From Epiperipatus broadwayi (Eukaryota; Onychophora; Udeonychophora; Euonychophora; Peripatidae): a stretch of 64,000 nucleotides of DNA. Position 1 is the stretch's first letter. Each line of letters begins with the position of its first letter. The DNA lies in NCBI GenBank assembly GCA_028023455.1, contig JAQFVV010013366.1, positions 1 to 64,000 on the forward strand, in the 5' to 3' direction. Below, piece by piece: positions 34,085 to 43,985 of this stretch. A model generated the notes under the pieces. The model was not told the origin of the DNA and did not search any database. It saw nothing but the letters and a program-made list of their open reading frames with translations. Made by a program: the position numbers and the translations under genes.

Positions 34085-35320
34085 TTAATTTACACAGAGG
34101 CAAAACTCGCCATATAGTAGCGCCACTCACTGTAAACCAAAGTAATCAATCAATGGATGGAGGAAGGTTTGTGCATAAAATCCCTATCTAGTGCCTACTC
34201 ATCCAGTATTCTCAGACTAGTTTCTAACTTTTATATCAGACTATTTCCATCATCTAATATGCATATTGAATGTCTTTAGAAAAAATGAACTTTCTTAAAA
34301 TATTCCAAATACATTCAATTGTTAGTAATAGCACATCAGACAGATTAGTATATGCATAATATTTTAAGAAGTATTAATCTCCCCTCTTCTTCAGGTATTG
34401 CTGTCCTGACTAGTGACAGTACAAGCATGGGATTCAAACCTGGACTCTTAGATTCTTGAGAATTGAATTTTAAGGTAATGCTCTAACCAGCTGAGCCATC
34501 GTGCCAAAGGCAACAGTCTGTAAAAATTTCATACACTTATCTATGAGGTTCCTCCTGATTCCTACATTTTTTCCTAAGACCAAAGTTGATTAGTGGTTTC
34601 CATACATTATGAATAGTCACACTAGTTGGTTTATGGGATTAACCTAGTGTGGCTATACATAAGATATGGAAACCACTAATCAACTTTGGTCTTAAGGAAA
34701 AAATGGAGAAATCAGGAGGAATCTCATAAATAAATATATAAACTTCCTATAGACTGCTGCCTTTAGCAGGATGGCTCAGTTGGTTAGAGCATTACCTTAA
34801 AATTTCAATACTCAAGAATCTAAGGGCCCAGGTTCGAATCCCAGGCTAGTACTGACCCTTGTCAGGCCAGTAACACCTGAACATTAGGGGAGAATAATAC
34901 CTCTTGAAACGTCATGCATATAATAACCTGTTTGATGTTCTATTATTAACAGTTGAATGTATTTGGGAATAGTTAAATAAAGTTAAATTTTTTCTAAAGA
35001 CATTCAATATGCATATTAGATGATGAAAATAGTCCAAACCTTTAGGAAAACTAGTTTCTAGCTTGTGGCTTTCATCATTGAGAAGTTTTGGATCTGAGAG
35101 CACTGCACCTACATCTTAGAATCTAATGCAGCCCTCCAGCATCCACTTAAAAACTAGTCTGGGTATAGTGTATGAATAGGTATACATAGGGATTTTATGC
35201 TTAAACTTTCCTTATCCATTGATTACTCTGGTTTGCACTGAGTGCTGCTACTATATGGAGAGTTTTGCCTCTGTGAAAAACAGATTGTGTAAGCCAAAAG
35301 AATGGTGATCATGTGAACTT
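34085..35320. mobile_element. repG copy 3, interrupted by a SINE-1 palindrome
   Basis: Left part 34,098-34,226 (CAAAACTCGCCATATAGTAG, ATAAAATCCCTATCTAGTGC) and right part 35,050-35,320 (GGATCTGAGAGCACTGCACC, then an inverted partial unit TAGGGATTTTATGC, GATTACTCTGGTTTGCACTG, GTGATCATGTG). The 5-prime unit is split at ACTAGTTTCTA by 34,227-35,049. Confidence 0.7.
34227..35049. mobile_element. SINE-1 palindrome with 11-bp target duplication
   Basis: Two SINE-1 units head to head: a minus-strand arm (34,227-34,625) and a plus-strand arm (34,644-35,049), with a loop of about 18 bp. The arms pair along nearly their whole length of about 400 bp (for example GGTTTCCATAC..., AGACCAAAGTTGATTAGTGG against CCACTAATCAACTTTGGTCT). 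Each arm carries a tRNA-like promoter: A-box ATGGCTCAGTTGGTTAGAGC (34,771-34,790), B-box GGTTCGAATCC (34,831-34,841) in the right arm, complements at 34,430-34,500 in the left. Identical ACTAGTTTCTA flanks the whole (34,216-34,226 and 35,050-35,060), so the dimer integrated as one unit. Confidence 0.85.
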
Positions 35321-36690
35321 TTAAATTTGTTTATTTACAGTTGTCTTTTCTGATTTTGGTCTTCCTGCCATTTTATTATTTCTCTATTCCAAAAAACTCA
35401 AAGATCTAAATGATTTTGTCAATAAAGCATCAATTATGCACAAGGGAACAATAGATTTGTTCATTTCAGAATTTTAATGGTTCTAGCACATACACACATC
35501 CTTATTATTATATAAATGTGAAAGTTTGTTCATTTGTTGTTTATTATTTAATAATTCCACAAATTTTGCATCTTGCGTAATTTTTTTTTTTTTTGGGGGA
35601 TGGTTAGATTGGCTACATATTGTTGTTTTATAGTACTTAATTGCTTGAAAAATGTTGGTAATTTGCAAAATAAAAATGAGTTGAAATTGTAATCATTTTG
35701 AAATGGAATGAAATGTAAGAAGAATCGCAGCATTAGTAAAAAGATTACAGAAAATGGAAAATTGATTAAATGGATACAATGTTGTTGTGGCTTAAGTATG
35801 GAAATACATATTACAGAAATAAAACAAATTATAGTTTTTGGTAAAGCAAGGTAATATTTGATTTGTGCAATGTATTTAATTTATAAACAATGAGCATTGC
35901 CAATTGCTCAACAAGCTTTGTGATAAAAGCTTAGCCAGAGAAAACATTTAAAATATTTCTGTCAGACCCCCCCCCCCAAACCTCTCTGACCAATGGTTTC
36001 ATGCTTTGGAACTCCTCAGAGAGGCACTAGGGTAGCTTCAGATATTAGATCTAGTATTTAATTTATCATTTGCAAAAGGAGCATGAACAAATCTAGTATT
36101 TAATTTATCATTTGCAAATGGAGCATGAACAAATTTACCACAATGTTAACATTTCCTAGTCATTTTTAAAAATTAGTTTATCATGTGAGAAATTATTTAA
36201 ACTAAAATCCTAAAAGTTGATCAAATTCAGTAGTATAAATGATCATAAGCAATTATATTTTTTTCTGATACTGATGATATTAACTCTTGTAAATAATACA
36301 CACACACATATATATATATATAAGCCACGGAAACAGCTACCTGTGGCATTATATTTTTTTGTTCTATCAACTTGAGCAAAGTTATAAGTATAGTGAGTAT
36401 ATTTATTTCCTATTTTATAGATATATAATAATTTTAATAAAAATATTTTTAATAATTCTTGAATGATAATAACAAATTGCGAATTGTAAAAATATTTCTA
36501 ACTAATATTATGCAATGATAAGCAAAACTGGTAGATTTAAATTTAAAAAAATGTAACTAATTATTTTCATTGTTATCGGTTTATCTTCACACTTTCATTT
36601 CCAGTGCTTAAGATTAAGCATTTGGTTGAAAGAATAAGTGGATTCATTCTATTCTTTAGCAAAGACTTTATCTTGTGCTGGAAATGAAAG
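35321..36690. repeat. AT-rich DNA with a 42-bp tandem duplication
   Basis: CTAGTATTTAATTTATCATT begins at 36,051 and again at 36,093, giving two copies of a 42-bp unit with one mismatch. Otherwise no gene or shared repeat; a 13-base C run lies near 35,967 and a TA run near 36,308. Confidence 0.6.
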
Positions 36691-36765
36691 TATTCATTTA
36701 TTATTAACATTCATAAAGCGCATGTACATTAGCTTGAAATGCCGATCTTTAGTTTATTACAATTC
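36691..36765 (+). repeat. repF arm fragment
   Basis: TTAACATTCATAAAGCGCAT, ACATTAGCTTGAAATGCCGAT matches the repF arm at 21,524-21,570. No inverted partner nearby. Confidence 0.5.
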
Positions 36766-37380
36766 ATATACATCGCGCTATATAAATAAATATCTCATTT
36801 ATATTGTTATCTTTAATAAAATATTAACATGTATATAAAATCATGTAGAAATTTTTTATTATTTCGAGGTGCGAGAGGCACCAATTATTGTTTTACATAG
36901 GGGCACTGATGACCTTTCCTCTGGCTCTGCATAAATGTAAACTGATAAAGTTATATCTTCACTTGGTAACAAACCTGGTCTATTCAATAATACTTTTGAT
37001 GAAGTAAATTCTCTTCTAATATCTGTTAAGCTGGTAAACTTCAACAGAGAAATGGATTTAAGTATACCAATAGTTAGTTATCTTTTAATGTAATTTCTAC
37101 AAAAGAATGTTATTCAAAAGTAAATTATGTAGATTAATGAATGAAGTAACTTTTCATGGATCCCCCCCCCCCCAATCTATGGCAATCAAGTTTTAAAAAA
37201 AGATCATCTCTAAAAACAATTAAATTTATTTTTTTATTAATAATCCAAAGATATCAAGCAGTAAAGATGTAACATCATTCGTATGTCTTTTATTATTATT
37301 ATTCTTAAACAAAAAATTGTACTTCTTAAATTTGTAACACTCATGATTAAATACTAATCTTTGAAAACGATTATTAATAC
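36766..37380. other. Noncoding stretch
   Basis: No gene or repeat recognised. The small open frame 36,859-37,044 (minus) is slightly GC-richer than its surroundings but shows no known motif. A C run lies near 37,162. Confidence 0.35.
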
Positions 37381-37500
37381 ATTGTACAGGCTTAAACCTA
37401 CATTTATATATGTAATATATGTGGGTTCGAACTCAGACTTTCACACGACCCACCACTCTCAGTGCCATCTCATATTGCTGACCCACCTGATCACACAGGT
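37381..37500 (-). repeat. tRNA-like SINE fragment (SINE-4), copy 1
   Basis: Shares TACAGGCTTAAACCT, then TTCGAACTCAGACTTTCACA, CGACCC, CCATGCCATC-type words and CAGACCCACCT-type words with 43,850-43,985. On the minus strand TCTGAGTTCGAACCCACA is a good B-box region, so this is probably a tRNA-derived SINE read from the minus strand. Confidence 0.5.
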
Positions 37501-37680
37501 GTTGAAAAGATAAATAATCACCAATATACTTATTTCATGCTAAACCAGCAATCATCAGTTGGTCTAGATTACTATCCTCACACACATATATATAATCACG
37601 ACTCAGCTTTATATTAAGATAGCCAATATTTATACTTTAATGGACAGGCTTCAAACTATTCCAACTCACAACTCTTTAGC
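37501..37680 (-). repeat. PLE pseudo-LTR fragment
   Basis: Follows the order of 6,290-6,450: GAAAAGATAAAT, a hammerhead in complement, ACACATATATATAATCACGA, CAGCTTTATATTAAGATAGC, ACTTTAATGGACAGGCTTCA. Only the left arm of the pseudo-LTR is present. Confidence 0.65.
37512..37572 (-). ncRNA. Hammerhead ribozyme motif, well preserved core
   Basis: Minus strand: TAATCTAGACCAA, CTGATGA (37,552-37,558), helix II TGCT/AGCA, GAAA (37,533-37,536), a short helix III, TA, then TTGG (37,521-37,524) and TGATTA. Helix I pairs CCAA with TTGG without mismatch and TAATC with GATTA beyond an internal loop. The base pair next to the core in helix II is T-T, the one clear weakness. This and the 6,298 copy keep the most intact core and cleavage site of the set. 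Confidence 0.7.
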
Positions 37681-38880
37681 CTTCCATTTCATTAAAAATT
37701 TGATGATGGAACGTTCGATTATTCAAGTTTTGATATTTTCAAAAAAAAAAAAAAAAAAAAAGAATTTTATAAAAATAATTATTTTTATGAACTTAGAAAA
37801 TGTCCAACAACATAAACTTTCATATTTCTTTAAAAACCATTACTAATAAATGAAATATGTGAGAATTGAAATGTGTAGAGACGTATTTATAAAAAGTCTT
37901 AATTACAATAACATTTAATTTCACTTTGCTTGTGCTAATTGTAATATATATGACTACAAATTAAAGGTGTAACAAGAAAATGTACTTTATTTTCTAACAT
38001 ACATTATGAAGTAGACCGCAAAAAGATATTGACTTATATCAACGATTTATCAATTTTAGGACATAATCATAACAAATTTATTAGTTTAATAGGCAAATTT
38101 TATGCAAATATGAAAAAACAACCTGCCCCATAAAATAATCCTGAACTATGAATAAGTATTCCATATATCCCCAGGCTTTCACAAAAATTAAAAACCCATA
38201 TATGTTAACACATATAATAAATTGCCGAATAAACCTAAGAGTAGAAATATCATTGGAACAGGCCCCTCAACTTGTTTACAAAATTTCATGAAGTGCTCCC
38301 ACATGCAGTGCAGTATATTATAAAGAATTGCACGCCAACATTGCTACAAGTATCACCCAGCATAAGTATCCTTAGCAAAAAAGAACACTCAATATAAATC
38401 AATATTTCTTGAATACAAGCATGAAAAAGAGTAATAAATATGATATGAATAATATAAAAGCAGTCTGTGTTGAGAGAAGAAGTGAAAATTTGAAGAGGCA
38501 TAGACAATTGCCAAAGACCACCACTAAATTAATAAAAGAGAAGCAATCATTCCATTATCAAAAAAGAAAAAGAAAAATGTAAATGAGTTCATTTAAATAA
38601 TACACGAATTTATAAAAGCGAATAGTTGGGCATTATGAATCTGACAGATAACATTGAAAACATGTTCAGCTTTTATATAATGTATGGTTGGCAGTAAAGC
38701 ATCTTTTCTTGTTACACATTTAATATATAGTCATAGATATTATAATTATTATTTAAAATTACTACGATTTTTATTATTGGAAAACAATAGAAAAATTTAT
38801 GTGTGCTAGTGCAAGGTATAAAATGTATTTTTTGCTTTTCTGAAACCATTAATGATATTTACTAACCATTTTCAATAAAT
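37681..38880. other. Noncoding AT-rich stretch
   Basis: No gene recognised. A 21-base A run is at about 37,740. The open frame 38,286-38,507 (minus) has no family motif. Confidence 0.4.
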
Positions 38881-38954
38881 TAAAAGACCTGTAGAGGTCC
38901 CTCTATCACATTTTTATGGGCATATTCTTGTGGTTACAGCCTTAGTAAATATTA
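38881..38954 (+). repeat. repB fragment abutting the RTE 3-prime end
   Basis: AAAGACCTGTAGAGGTCCC, ATCACATTTTTATGGGCAT, GTGGTTACAGCCTTAGTAAA matches repB. It stops at the trinucleotide tail of the RTE element, so the RTE seems to have inserted in or next to a repB copy; the remainder of repB is not found beyond the RTE 5-prime end. Confidence 0.7.
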
Positions 38955-38972
38955 ATATCATCATCATCATCA

Positions 38973-40577
38973 TCAACCATTATCAATCCACTGCAGGATG
39001 AAGGTCTCTCCAAGTTTAATACATCTTCTCCGATCTTTAGCTTCTCTTCTCCACAACACCCCTGCACATTTTCTTATTTCATCCATCCATCTCACATGTG
39101 GTCTCTTTCTGGGTCTTTTACAATCTCTTGGAATCCAGTTTAAAATTTCAATTATCCATCTATTATCATCTCTTCTAGCAATATGTCCAGCCCAACTCCA
39201 TTTCAATCTTTTAATTTTTTCAATAAGGTCAGTAACATCTGTTTGTTGTCTTACCCATACATTGCGTTTTCGATCTCTTCTTGTTACTCCCAACATACAT
39301 CTCTCCATACTCCTTTGAGTGGTTTGAAGTCTCTGTATTGCTCTTTTATTAACTGTCCAAGTCTCAGATCCATAAGTAAGAACTGGTAAAACACATTTGT
39401 TAAAAACCATCCTTTTCAAACACATAGACATATTTCCTTTTAGTATCAAGTTATTTCTACCAAAAGCACTCCAACCAAGTTTAATTCTATGATTAATTTC
39501 CTCCATTATGTTTCCATCTGTATTAATAATCTGACCAAGGTATTTGTAACTGTTAACTTCTTTTAATTCTTCATAATCAATCTTTATTTTCATATTTTGA
39601 GCAAATCGATTAAACATTACTTTAGTCTTTTTAACATTTATCTTTAGTCCTACTTTTCTACTTTCATCTGCTAACTCCTGCAACATTTCCTGCAGCTCTG
39701 AAGCATTATTTGCAAAAACAACTACATCATCTGTGAAATCTAAATGACTTAAATACTCTCCATTTACTTTCACTCCTTTAGTTTCCCATTTTAATCCACA
39801 AAATACTTCTTGCAGCACTGCTGTAAAGAGTTTTGGAGATATGGAGTCACCTTGTCTTACACCTTTCTCAATGTTGATTTTTCCAGTATCATTATGTAAT
39901 CTAATTGTTGCTGTTGCATTTTTATAAATATTCTTTAAAATATGACAATATCCTGGATCTATACCTTGATGATCCAATGCTTTAATCACTGAAGAAATGT
40001 GTATAGAATCGAATGCCTTTTCATAATCTACAAATCCAAAACTTAATGACAACTCATATTCGTTTGTCCTTTCTATGACTTCTCTCAATACCTGGATATG
40101 ATCTATTGTACTAAAACCACTTTTAAATCCAGCTTGTTCTCTTGGTTGGTGGAAATCCAAAGTTCTCTGTAGACGAGTTGTAATTATCTTGGTAAAAATT
40201 TTATATAAAACTGATAAAAGGCTGATAGGTCTGTAATTTCTAATATCTTCTTTATCACCTTTTTTAAATATTAATATTATTACTGCATTCTTCCAATCTT
40301 CCGGTACATCTTTATCATTTAGACATTTGGTATATAACTTTGCTAAAATTGTTTCTATTTCTTCACCTGCTTCTTTTAATATATCAATTATAATTCCATC
40401 ATTTCCTGGAGCCTTTCCTTTCTTCATACACTTAATTACATGTCTCACTTCTTCATTTAAAATTCTGGGCAATTCGGAAGATGTAATAGATATAGGAGGT
40501 ACTTGTTCTTTATTACTATATAATTCTTGATAAAAATCTTCTACCAATGTCATCTGTCTTTTTAGTAATAATTCCAT
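38973..40577 (-). CDS. RTE LINE, C-terminal part: reverse transcriptase
   Basis: 534 codons, overlapping the endonuclease frame by 62 bp in a different frame. The two would be one protein in an intact RTE, so this start codon is not the natural start. RT motifs in order: GKAPGNDGI (54-62), FKKGDKEDIRNYRPISL (104-120), REQAGFKSGFSTIDH (146-160), FVDYEKAFDSI (182-192), GVRQGDSISPKLF (239-251), LDFTDDVVVF (279-288), NVKKTKVM (314-321), YKYLGQ (344-349). The catalytic box is FTDD, where FADD is usual. The tail has TYGSETWTVN (401-410), LKWSWAGHIARR (458-469) and RPHVRWMDEIRK (492-503), the standard RTE C-terminus. Full length at the 3-prime end; no internal stop. The break near 40,550 lies in an A5 run, where a one-base gain would explain the frame change. 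Confidence 0.88.
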   Translation of the reverse strand: MELLLKRQMTLVEDFYQELYSNKEQVPPISITSSELPRILNEEVRHVIKCMKKGKAPGNDGIIIDILKEAGEEIETILAKLYTKCLNDKDVPEDWKNAVIILIFKKGDKEDIRNYRPISLLSVLYKIFTKIITTRLQRTLDFHQPREQAGFKSGFSTIDHIQVLREVIERTNEYELSLSFGFVDYEKAFDSIHISSVIKALDHQGIDPGYCHILKNIYKNATATIRLHNDTGKINIEKGVRQGDSISPKLFTAVLQEVFCGLKWETKGVKVNGEYLSHLDFTDDVVVFANNASELQEMLQELADESRKVGLKINVKKTKVMFNRFAQNMKIKIDYEELKEVNSYKYLGQIINTDGNIMEEINHRIKLGWSAFGRNNLILKGNMSMCLKRMVFNKCVLPVLTYGSETWTVNKRAIQRLQTTQRSMERCMLGVTRRDRKRNVWVRQQTDVTDLIEKIKRLKWSWAGHIARRDDNRWIIEILNWIPRDCKRPRKRPHVRWMDEIRKCAGVLWRREAKDRRRCIKLGETFILQWIDNG

Positions 40578-41958
40578 CTTTTTTTCTTATTGCAGATATA
40601 AATTTCCTACCAATACCAAAATGTTGTTTAACATTTTTGAGACTTTTATTTTCTTCTACAGCTTTCTTTGCTATTTCACAGTTATACTTTCTTATATCAT
40701 TTTCAACTCTTTTCCGTATCATTTTACAAAATTCGAGATATTCAATTCTTTTTAATACATCATTTTTGTATGTCTTCATATTCCTTCTTTTCTTCATAAA
40801 TTCTCTAGTCTCAGTAGAAATTTTATTAGTCAATTGCTGCTTTTTTCTACCAGCTATGTTTGTTGCAGTTTTTAAAAGTGTATCAGTTATTTTCATATTA
40901 ATTTCATTCAAATCTGTATCATGTTCAAAATCTCCTAACACTTGAAACCTATTTGTAAGTTCTAATTTAAATTCATTAGAATGTTTCTGAAGATTAGAAA
41001 TATCAACTGTAAATATTGTTTTTCTTAATAATTTTTGTCTTTCTAGTTTTACATTAACACGTAACTTACACCTTACTAATCGATGATCACTTCCTGTGTT
41101 AAATTTATTAAGAACATTACAATCTTGAAATATGTATTTTCCGTTAGTCAAAATATAATCCAATTCTGCTGTACCTTCATTTGGATGCTTCCATGTCCAT
41201 TTCCTTTTAACATTTTTCTCAAAAAATGAATTCATAATATAAAGTTTTTCTTTTTCTGCAAACTCCACAAGTCTATGTCCTCTCTCATTTCTATTACCAT
41301 AACCAAAATTACCTACAGCAATTTCATCTTTCATTTGTCTACCAATTCTAGCATTAAAGTCTCCCATAACAATTTTAAAATGTTGTTTACTCTGATCAAA
41401 AGCCTTTTGTACATCCATATAAAAATCTTCTACTACTTCATCACTATGAGAACTTGTTGGGGCATAAACCTGAATTATCTGCATTTGGTATCTGCTATTA
41501 AGTTGTGTAACTAATCTTGCCACTCTGTCCGATACACCATCAATCTCCACAATATTGTTCTTCCACTTTTTATTTATAATGAATCCTACTCCACTTGTAT
41601 TTCCAATATTTGTGCCTTTATAATAGAGTATATGTCCACTTTTTAAATCAATTGTTTCTTCACCTTTTCTTCTAACTTCACAAAGTCCAATAATGTCCCA
41701 TTCAATATAAGACAGTTCTTCTTCTAATTCTTGCAATCTTCCTTCACTTGAAAGTGATCTGCAGTTGTAAGTACCTAAATAAAAAGTCATCATCAAATGG
41801 CAGCCTGGGTCCGCAATCAGGGGATTCTTAGCACCCTCCACCTTCGGCCACCAACCGCTGCCTTGGTTGATGACTTTACAGCCTCCTGGGAATAAAGGCC
41901 ATGCTTTATTTTTGTCTGTCATAATTGTATATATATGTATTGGAAAAATATTTATCAT
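40516..41958 (-). CDS. RTE LINE, N-terminal part: AP-like endonuclease
   Basis: 480 codons. The apurinic/apyrimidinic-like endonuclease of non-LTR retrotransposons nicks the target DNA to prime reverse transcription. Visible motifs: TYNCRSLSS (residues 64-71), GLCEVRRKGEE (91-101, catalytic Glu 94), VYAPTSSHSDE (164-174), MGDFNARIG (198-206, Asp 200 and Asn 202), ELDYILTNGK (265-274) and SDHRLVRCKL (290-299, Asp 291 and His 292). All expected catalytic residues are present. The conserved domain starts at about residue 58 (MTFYLGTYN), so either this Met or the upstream one could be the start. The frame ends at a stop soon after KKDGIITKK because of a frameshift; the protein continues in the next entry. 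Residues 310-460 form the Lys-rich linker before the RT. Confidence 0.88.
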   Translation of the reverse strand: MINIFPIHIYTIMTDKNKAWPLFPGGCKVINQGSGWWPKVEGAKNPLIADPGCHLMMTFYLGTYNCRSLSSEGRLQELEEELSYIEWDIIGLCEVRRKGEETIDLKSGHILYYKGTNIGNTSGVGFIINKKWKNNIVEIDGVSDRVARLVTQLNSRYQMQIIQVYAPTSSHSDEVVEDFYMDVQKAFDQSKQHFKIVMGDFNARIGRQMKDEIAVGNFGYGNRNERGHRLVEFAEKEKLYIMNSFFEKNVKRKWTWKHPNEGTAELDYILTNGKYIFQDCNVLNKFNTGSDHRLVRCKLRVNVKLERQKLLRKTIFTVDISNLQKHSNEFKLELTNRFQVLGDFEHDTDLNEINMKITDTLLKTATNIAGRKKQQLTNKISTETREFMKKRRNMKTYKNDVLKRIEYLEFCKMIRKRVENDIRKYNCEIAKKAVEENKSLKNVKQHFGIGRKFISAIRKKDGIITKKTDDIGRRFLSRII

Positions 41959-42494
41959 TTACACAAACATTCATTCTGCCTTATCAGGCACTGAGAAGAA
42001 AGACCATGGTGTTTCTTGATCTTAAACTCAGAGGTAAAAAGCCAATAAACTCACAACGCTGGCTAATGCGTGTTGGTGAGCAGCCCATCCATGTTCGTAT
42101 ACTATATGAATAATCACATAGTAATAACTGCTGCAACGACAAGAACGTATGGAGTGGACATTAGGAATTTGCCCTGTATGTAAAATATGATTATTAAACT
42201 TATTCTAATATGAGGTTAAAAGACCAGAAAGCACTAAGCCTGATATTTAACTACGATTTTTCTAACTTCACCAACAACGTTTGAACTGCAGTATGATTGC
42301 TATTATGAATATTGTATCTAGCTGCTCAATTTCCATTATCTTCTTTCTTTCATGCTAATTATTATGCTATTATACTGTATTCTCTTCACTGTTCAATTAA
42401 TTACCAGTCTTTCTCAAGCCTTAATTTTATTTGTTCTAACAGATAAAATTTTATTTGATTGAACTAATAAAATTAAATTCTGAAAATGACCTCT
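41959..42494. other. Noncoding stretch upstream of the RTE
   Basis: No gene or repeat recognised. The first bases may include the RTE 5-prime untranslated region. Confidence 0.4.
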
Positions 42495-42505
42495 AACTAG
42501 CAAAA

Positions 42506-42592
42506 TCGCAGCCGCCTTGCAAGCGGGTAGTTGGTTGCAGATAGTTATGGGTTCGAATCCCGGCCGATGCTATGACATATGAAAAAAAAAAA
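42506..42592 (+). mobile_element. Mini-SINE of tRNA-Ala type (SINE-3), copy 2, with 11-bp target duplication
   Basis: About 75 bp plus a poly(A) run. It starts TCGCAGCCGCC, includes an anticodon arm CCGC-CTTGCAA-GCGG (loop with TGC, the Ala anticodon), then a B-box GGGTTCGAATCCC and CGATGCTATGACATATG before the A run. The 5-prime half of a tRNA (acceptor and most of the D arm) is missing. AACTAGCAAAA is found at 42,495-42,505 and 42,593-42,603. The direct repeat and A tail show LINE-mediated insertion. Confidence 0.8.
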
Positions 42593-42603
42593 AACTAGCA
42601 AAA

Positions 42604-43155
42604 AAAAAAACCCTTTTTTCTATTATTTTTAATAATGACCCCAGCAAGCATTTAAAACAAAGATTTTATTTGAACAAATAAGTAAAATTTTTAATTCCAA
42701 ATCTATGCAAATATAGGTATATATTTATTTGGATTTAAAATTAAATTTAACAGTAAAGATTTTCTCCTCCCTGCCCTTCAATGATAGCAAATATATTTTC
42801 TCTAAATTGAGCAAGATTAAGAAGAGGGATGAGACTTTTGTCACAATTGGGACATTTACAGACACCTGGAATCTAATCTCCACTGGTGAGTAATGCATTA
42901 AAACACTAGAGCTAGCAACGCTTGCCATCACCTGATGCAAATAATTAACCAAACAAAATATATTGAAAACTCACTGACTATGCTCGTTATTCCTCCGTGA
43001 ATTTTCACCAGTTTAAGTATAAAAGTGGATCATCCTCCAATGTACTATTCATCATCATCGAAATTTCTGGAACCACATCTCAAAACTTCTATGGAAACAT
43101 GAAACATCAAGGACTCTTGTATATGATCACATGGATAGTATTTCCTTCATTGCCT
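42604..43155. other. Noncoding stretch
   Basis: No gene recognised; the open frames at 42,725 (minus) and 42,997 (plus) have no family motif. Confidence 0.4.
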
Positions 43156-43590
43156 AACCTATCCCTTGAACAAAACTACTGCATAAGCCCAGTATATTGA
43201 AATCTTAAAACATAAAGTGTAACCACAGCTCTGGATTGGCCACTATATTTCACCTAACACTAGTGGTGATGGGTCTACATGCTTGGCACAACTTCTACTA
43301 GGGAATATATGGGTGAACCTGTGGTCAGCTAGGGCAGTGTCCATTGACATGTAAAACTAGCTTCCTTTATTGTGGAACCTATCCCTTGATGAAAACTATG
43401 GACCAAGCCCAGTGTAATGGAATTTCAGAGCAGTATGTTAATCATAATGCTGGATTATCCACTATGATGATCTAACATTAATGGTAATGGACTACACATC
43501 TGGCTACAACTCTTACTTGGTAAGATATTGGTGAACCTGTGGTCTAATGGGTGGTGTCAGTTGACATGTGGATTAAATTCCCAATCTTAT
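43156..43590. repeat. 220-bp tandem duplication, diverged
   Basis: AACCTATCCCTTGA begins at 43,156 and 43,376. Shared along both: AAGCCCAGT, GGATT..CCACTAT, CTAACA.TA.TGGT, GGTGAACCTGTGGTC, TTGACATGT. Identity is roughly 75-80 percent, so it is an old duplication. No coding capacity. Confidence 0.75.
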
Positions 43591-43721
43591 ATCAAATGAA
43601 TACACTCATCTCACAGATTAACTAGTACTTATTATTGCTAAGTTGTACGTAATTACATCAAATGTTATACTATATCTCCACGCATATGAAACAATAACCC
43701 ATTATTCCCTATATAGCACAA

Positions 43722-43771
<50 letters not shown>

Positions 43772-43849
43772 CCCTTTATATAGAATAAATTATCTTGGAA
43801 AAAAAAATGCATGTTTAAAGATCACACACTTTGTTTTAATAAATAAATT
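43591..43849. repeat. (TA)n microsatellite and flanks
   Basis: TA/AT array at about 43,727-43,767. Confidence 0.85.
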
Positions 43850-43985
43850 AATACACTATACAGACTTAAACCTGCATATATATATATATAAGGTGTGCAT
43901 GATTCAAACTCAGACTTTCACACGACCCTCAACTCTCCATGCCATCCCATATTGCAGACCCACCTCATCACACACATCAACTGAA
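43850..43985 (-). repeat. tRNA-like SINE fragment (SINE-4), copy 2
   Basis: Matches 37,381-37,500: ACAGACTTAAACCTGCAT, TTCAAACTCAGACTTTCACA, CGACCCTCAACTCTCC, ATGCCATCCCATATTGCAGA. The words after it (AAGATAAATAAATAC) suggest it too stood near a Penelope repeat, but no hammerhead follows. Confidence 0.5.

Larger units (their letters stand above)
38955..41958 (-). mobile_element. RTE-type LINE, near full length
   Basis: Minus-strand element with an endonuclease-RT protein, an almost absent 3-prime untranslated region and a trinucleotide (TGA/GAT)n tail (plus-strand ATCATC... at 38,955-38,974), all typical of the RTE clade. The stop codon of the protein is the first TGA of the tail. The 5-prime end is not fixed by a visible target duplication; it lies at or beyond 41,958. 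A 5-prime-truncated relative is at 57,488-57,838. Confidence 0.85.

Noticed and set aside
34771-34860. Functional tRNA gene
   Set aside because: A and B boxes are good, but the acceptor and anticodon stems do not close, the sequence is repeated in inverted form, and it is the head of SINE-1.
40547-40945. Plus-strand open frame of 132 codons opposite the RTE LINE
   Set aside because: It is the shadow of the RTE coding strand; hydrophobic composition follows from the complementary Lys-rich linker.
42506-42592. Functional tRNA-Ala gene
   Set aside because: The 5-prime half of the tRNA is absent and the sequence is followed by poly(A) between target duplications.
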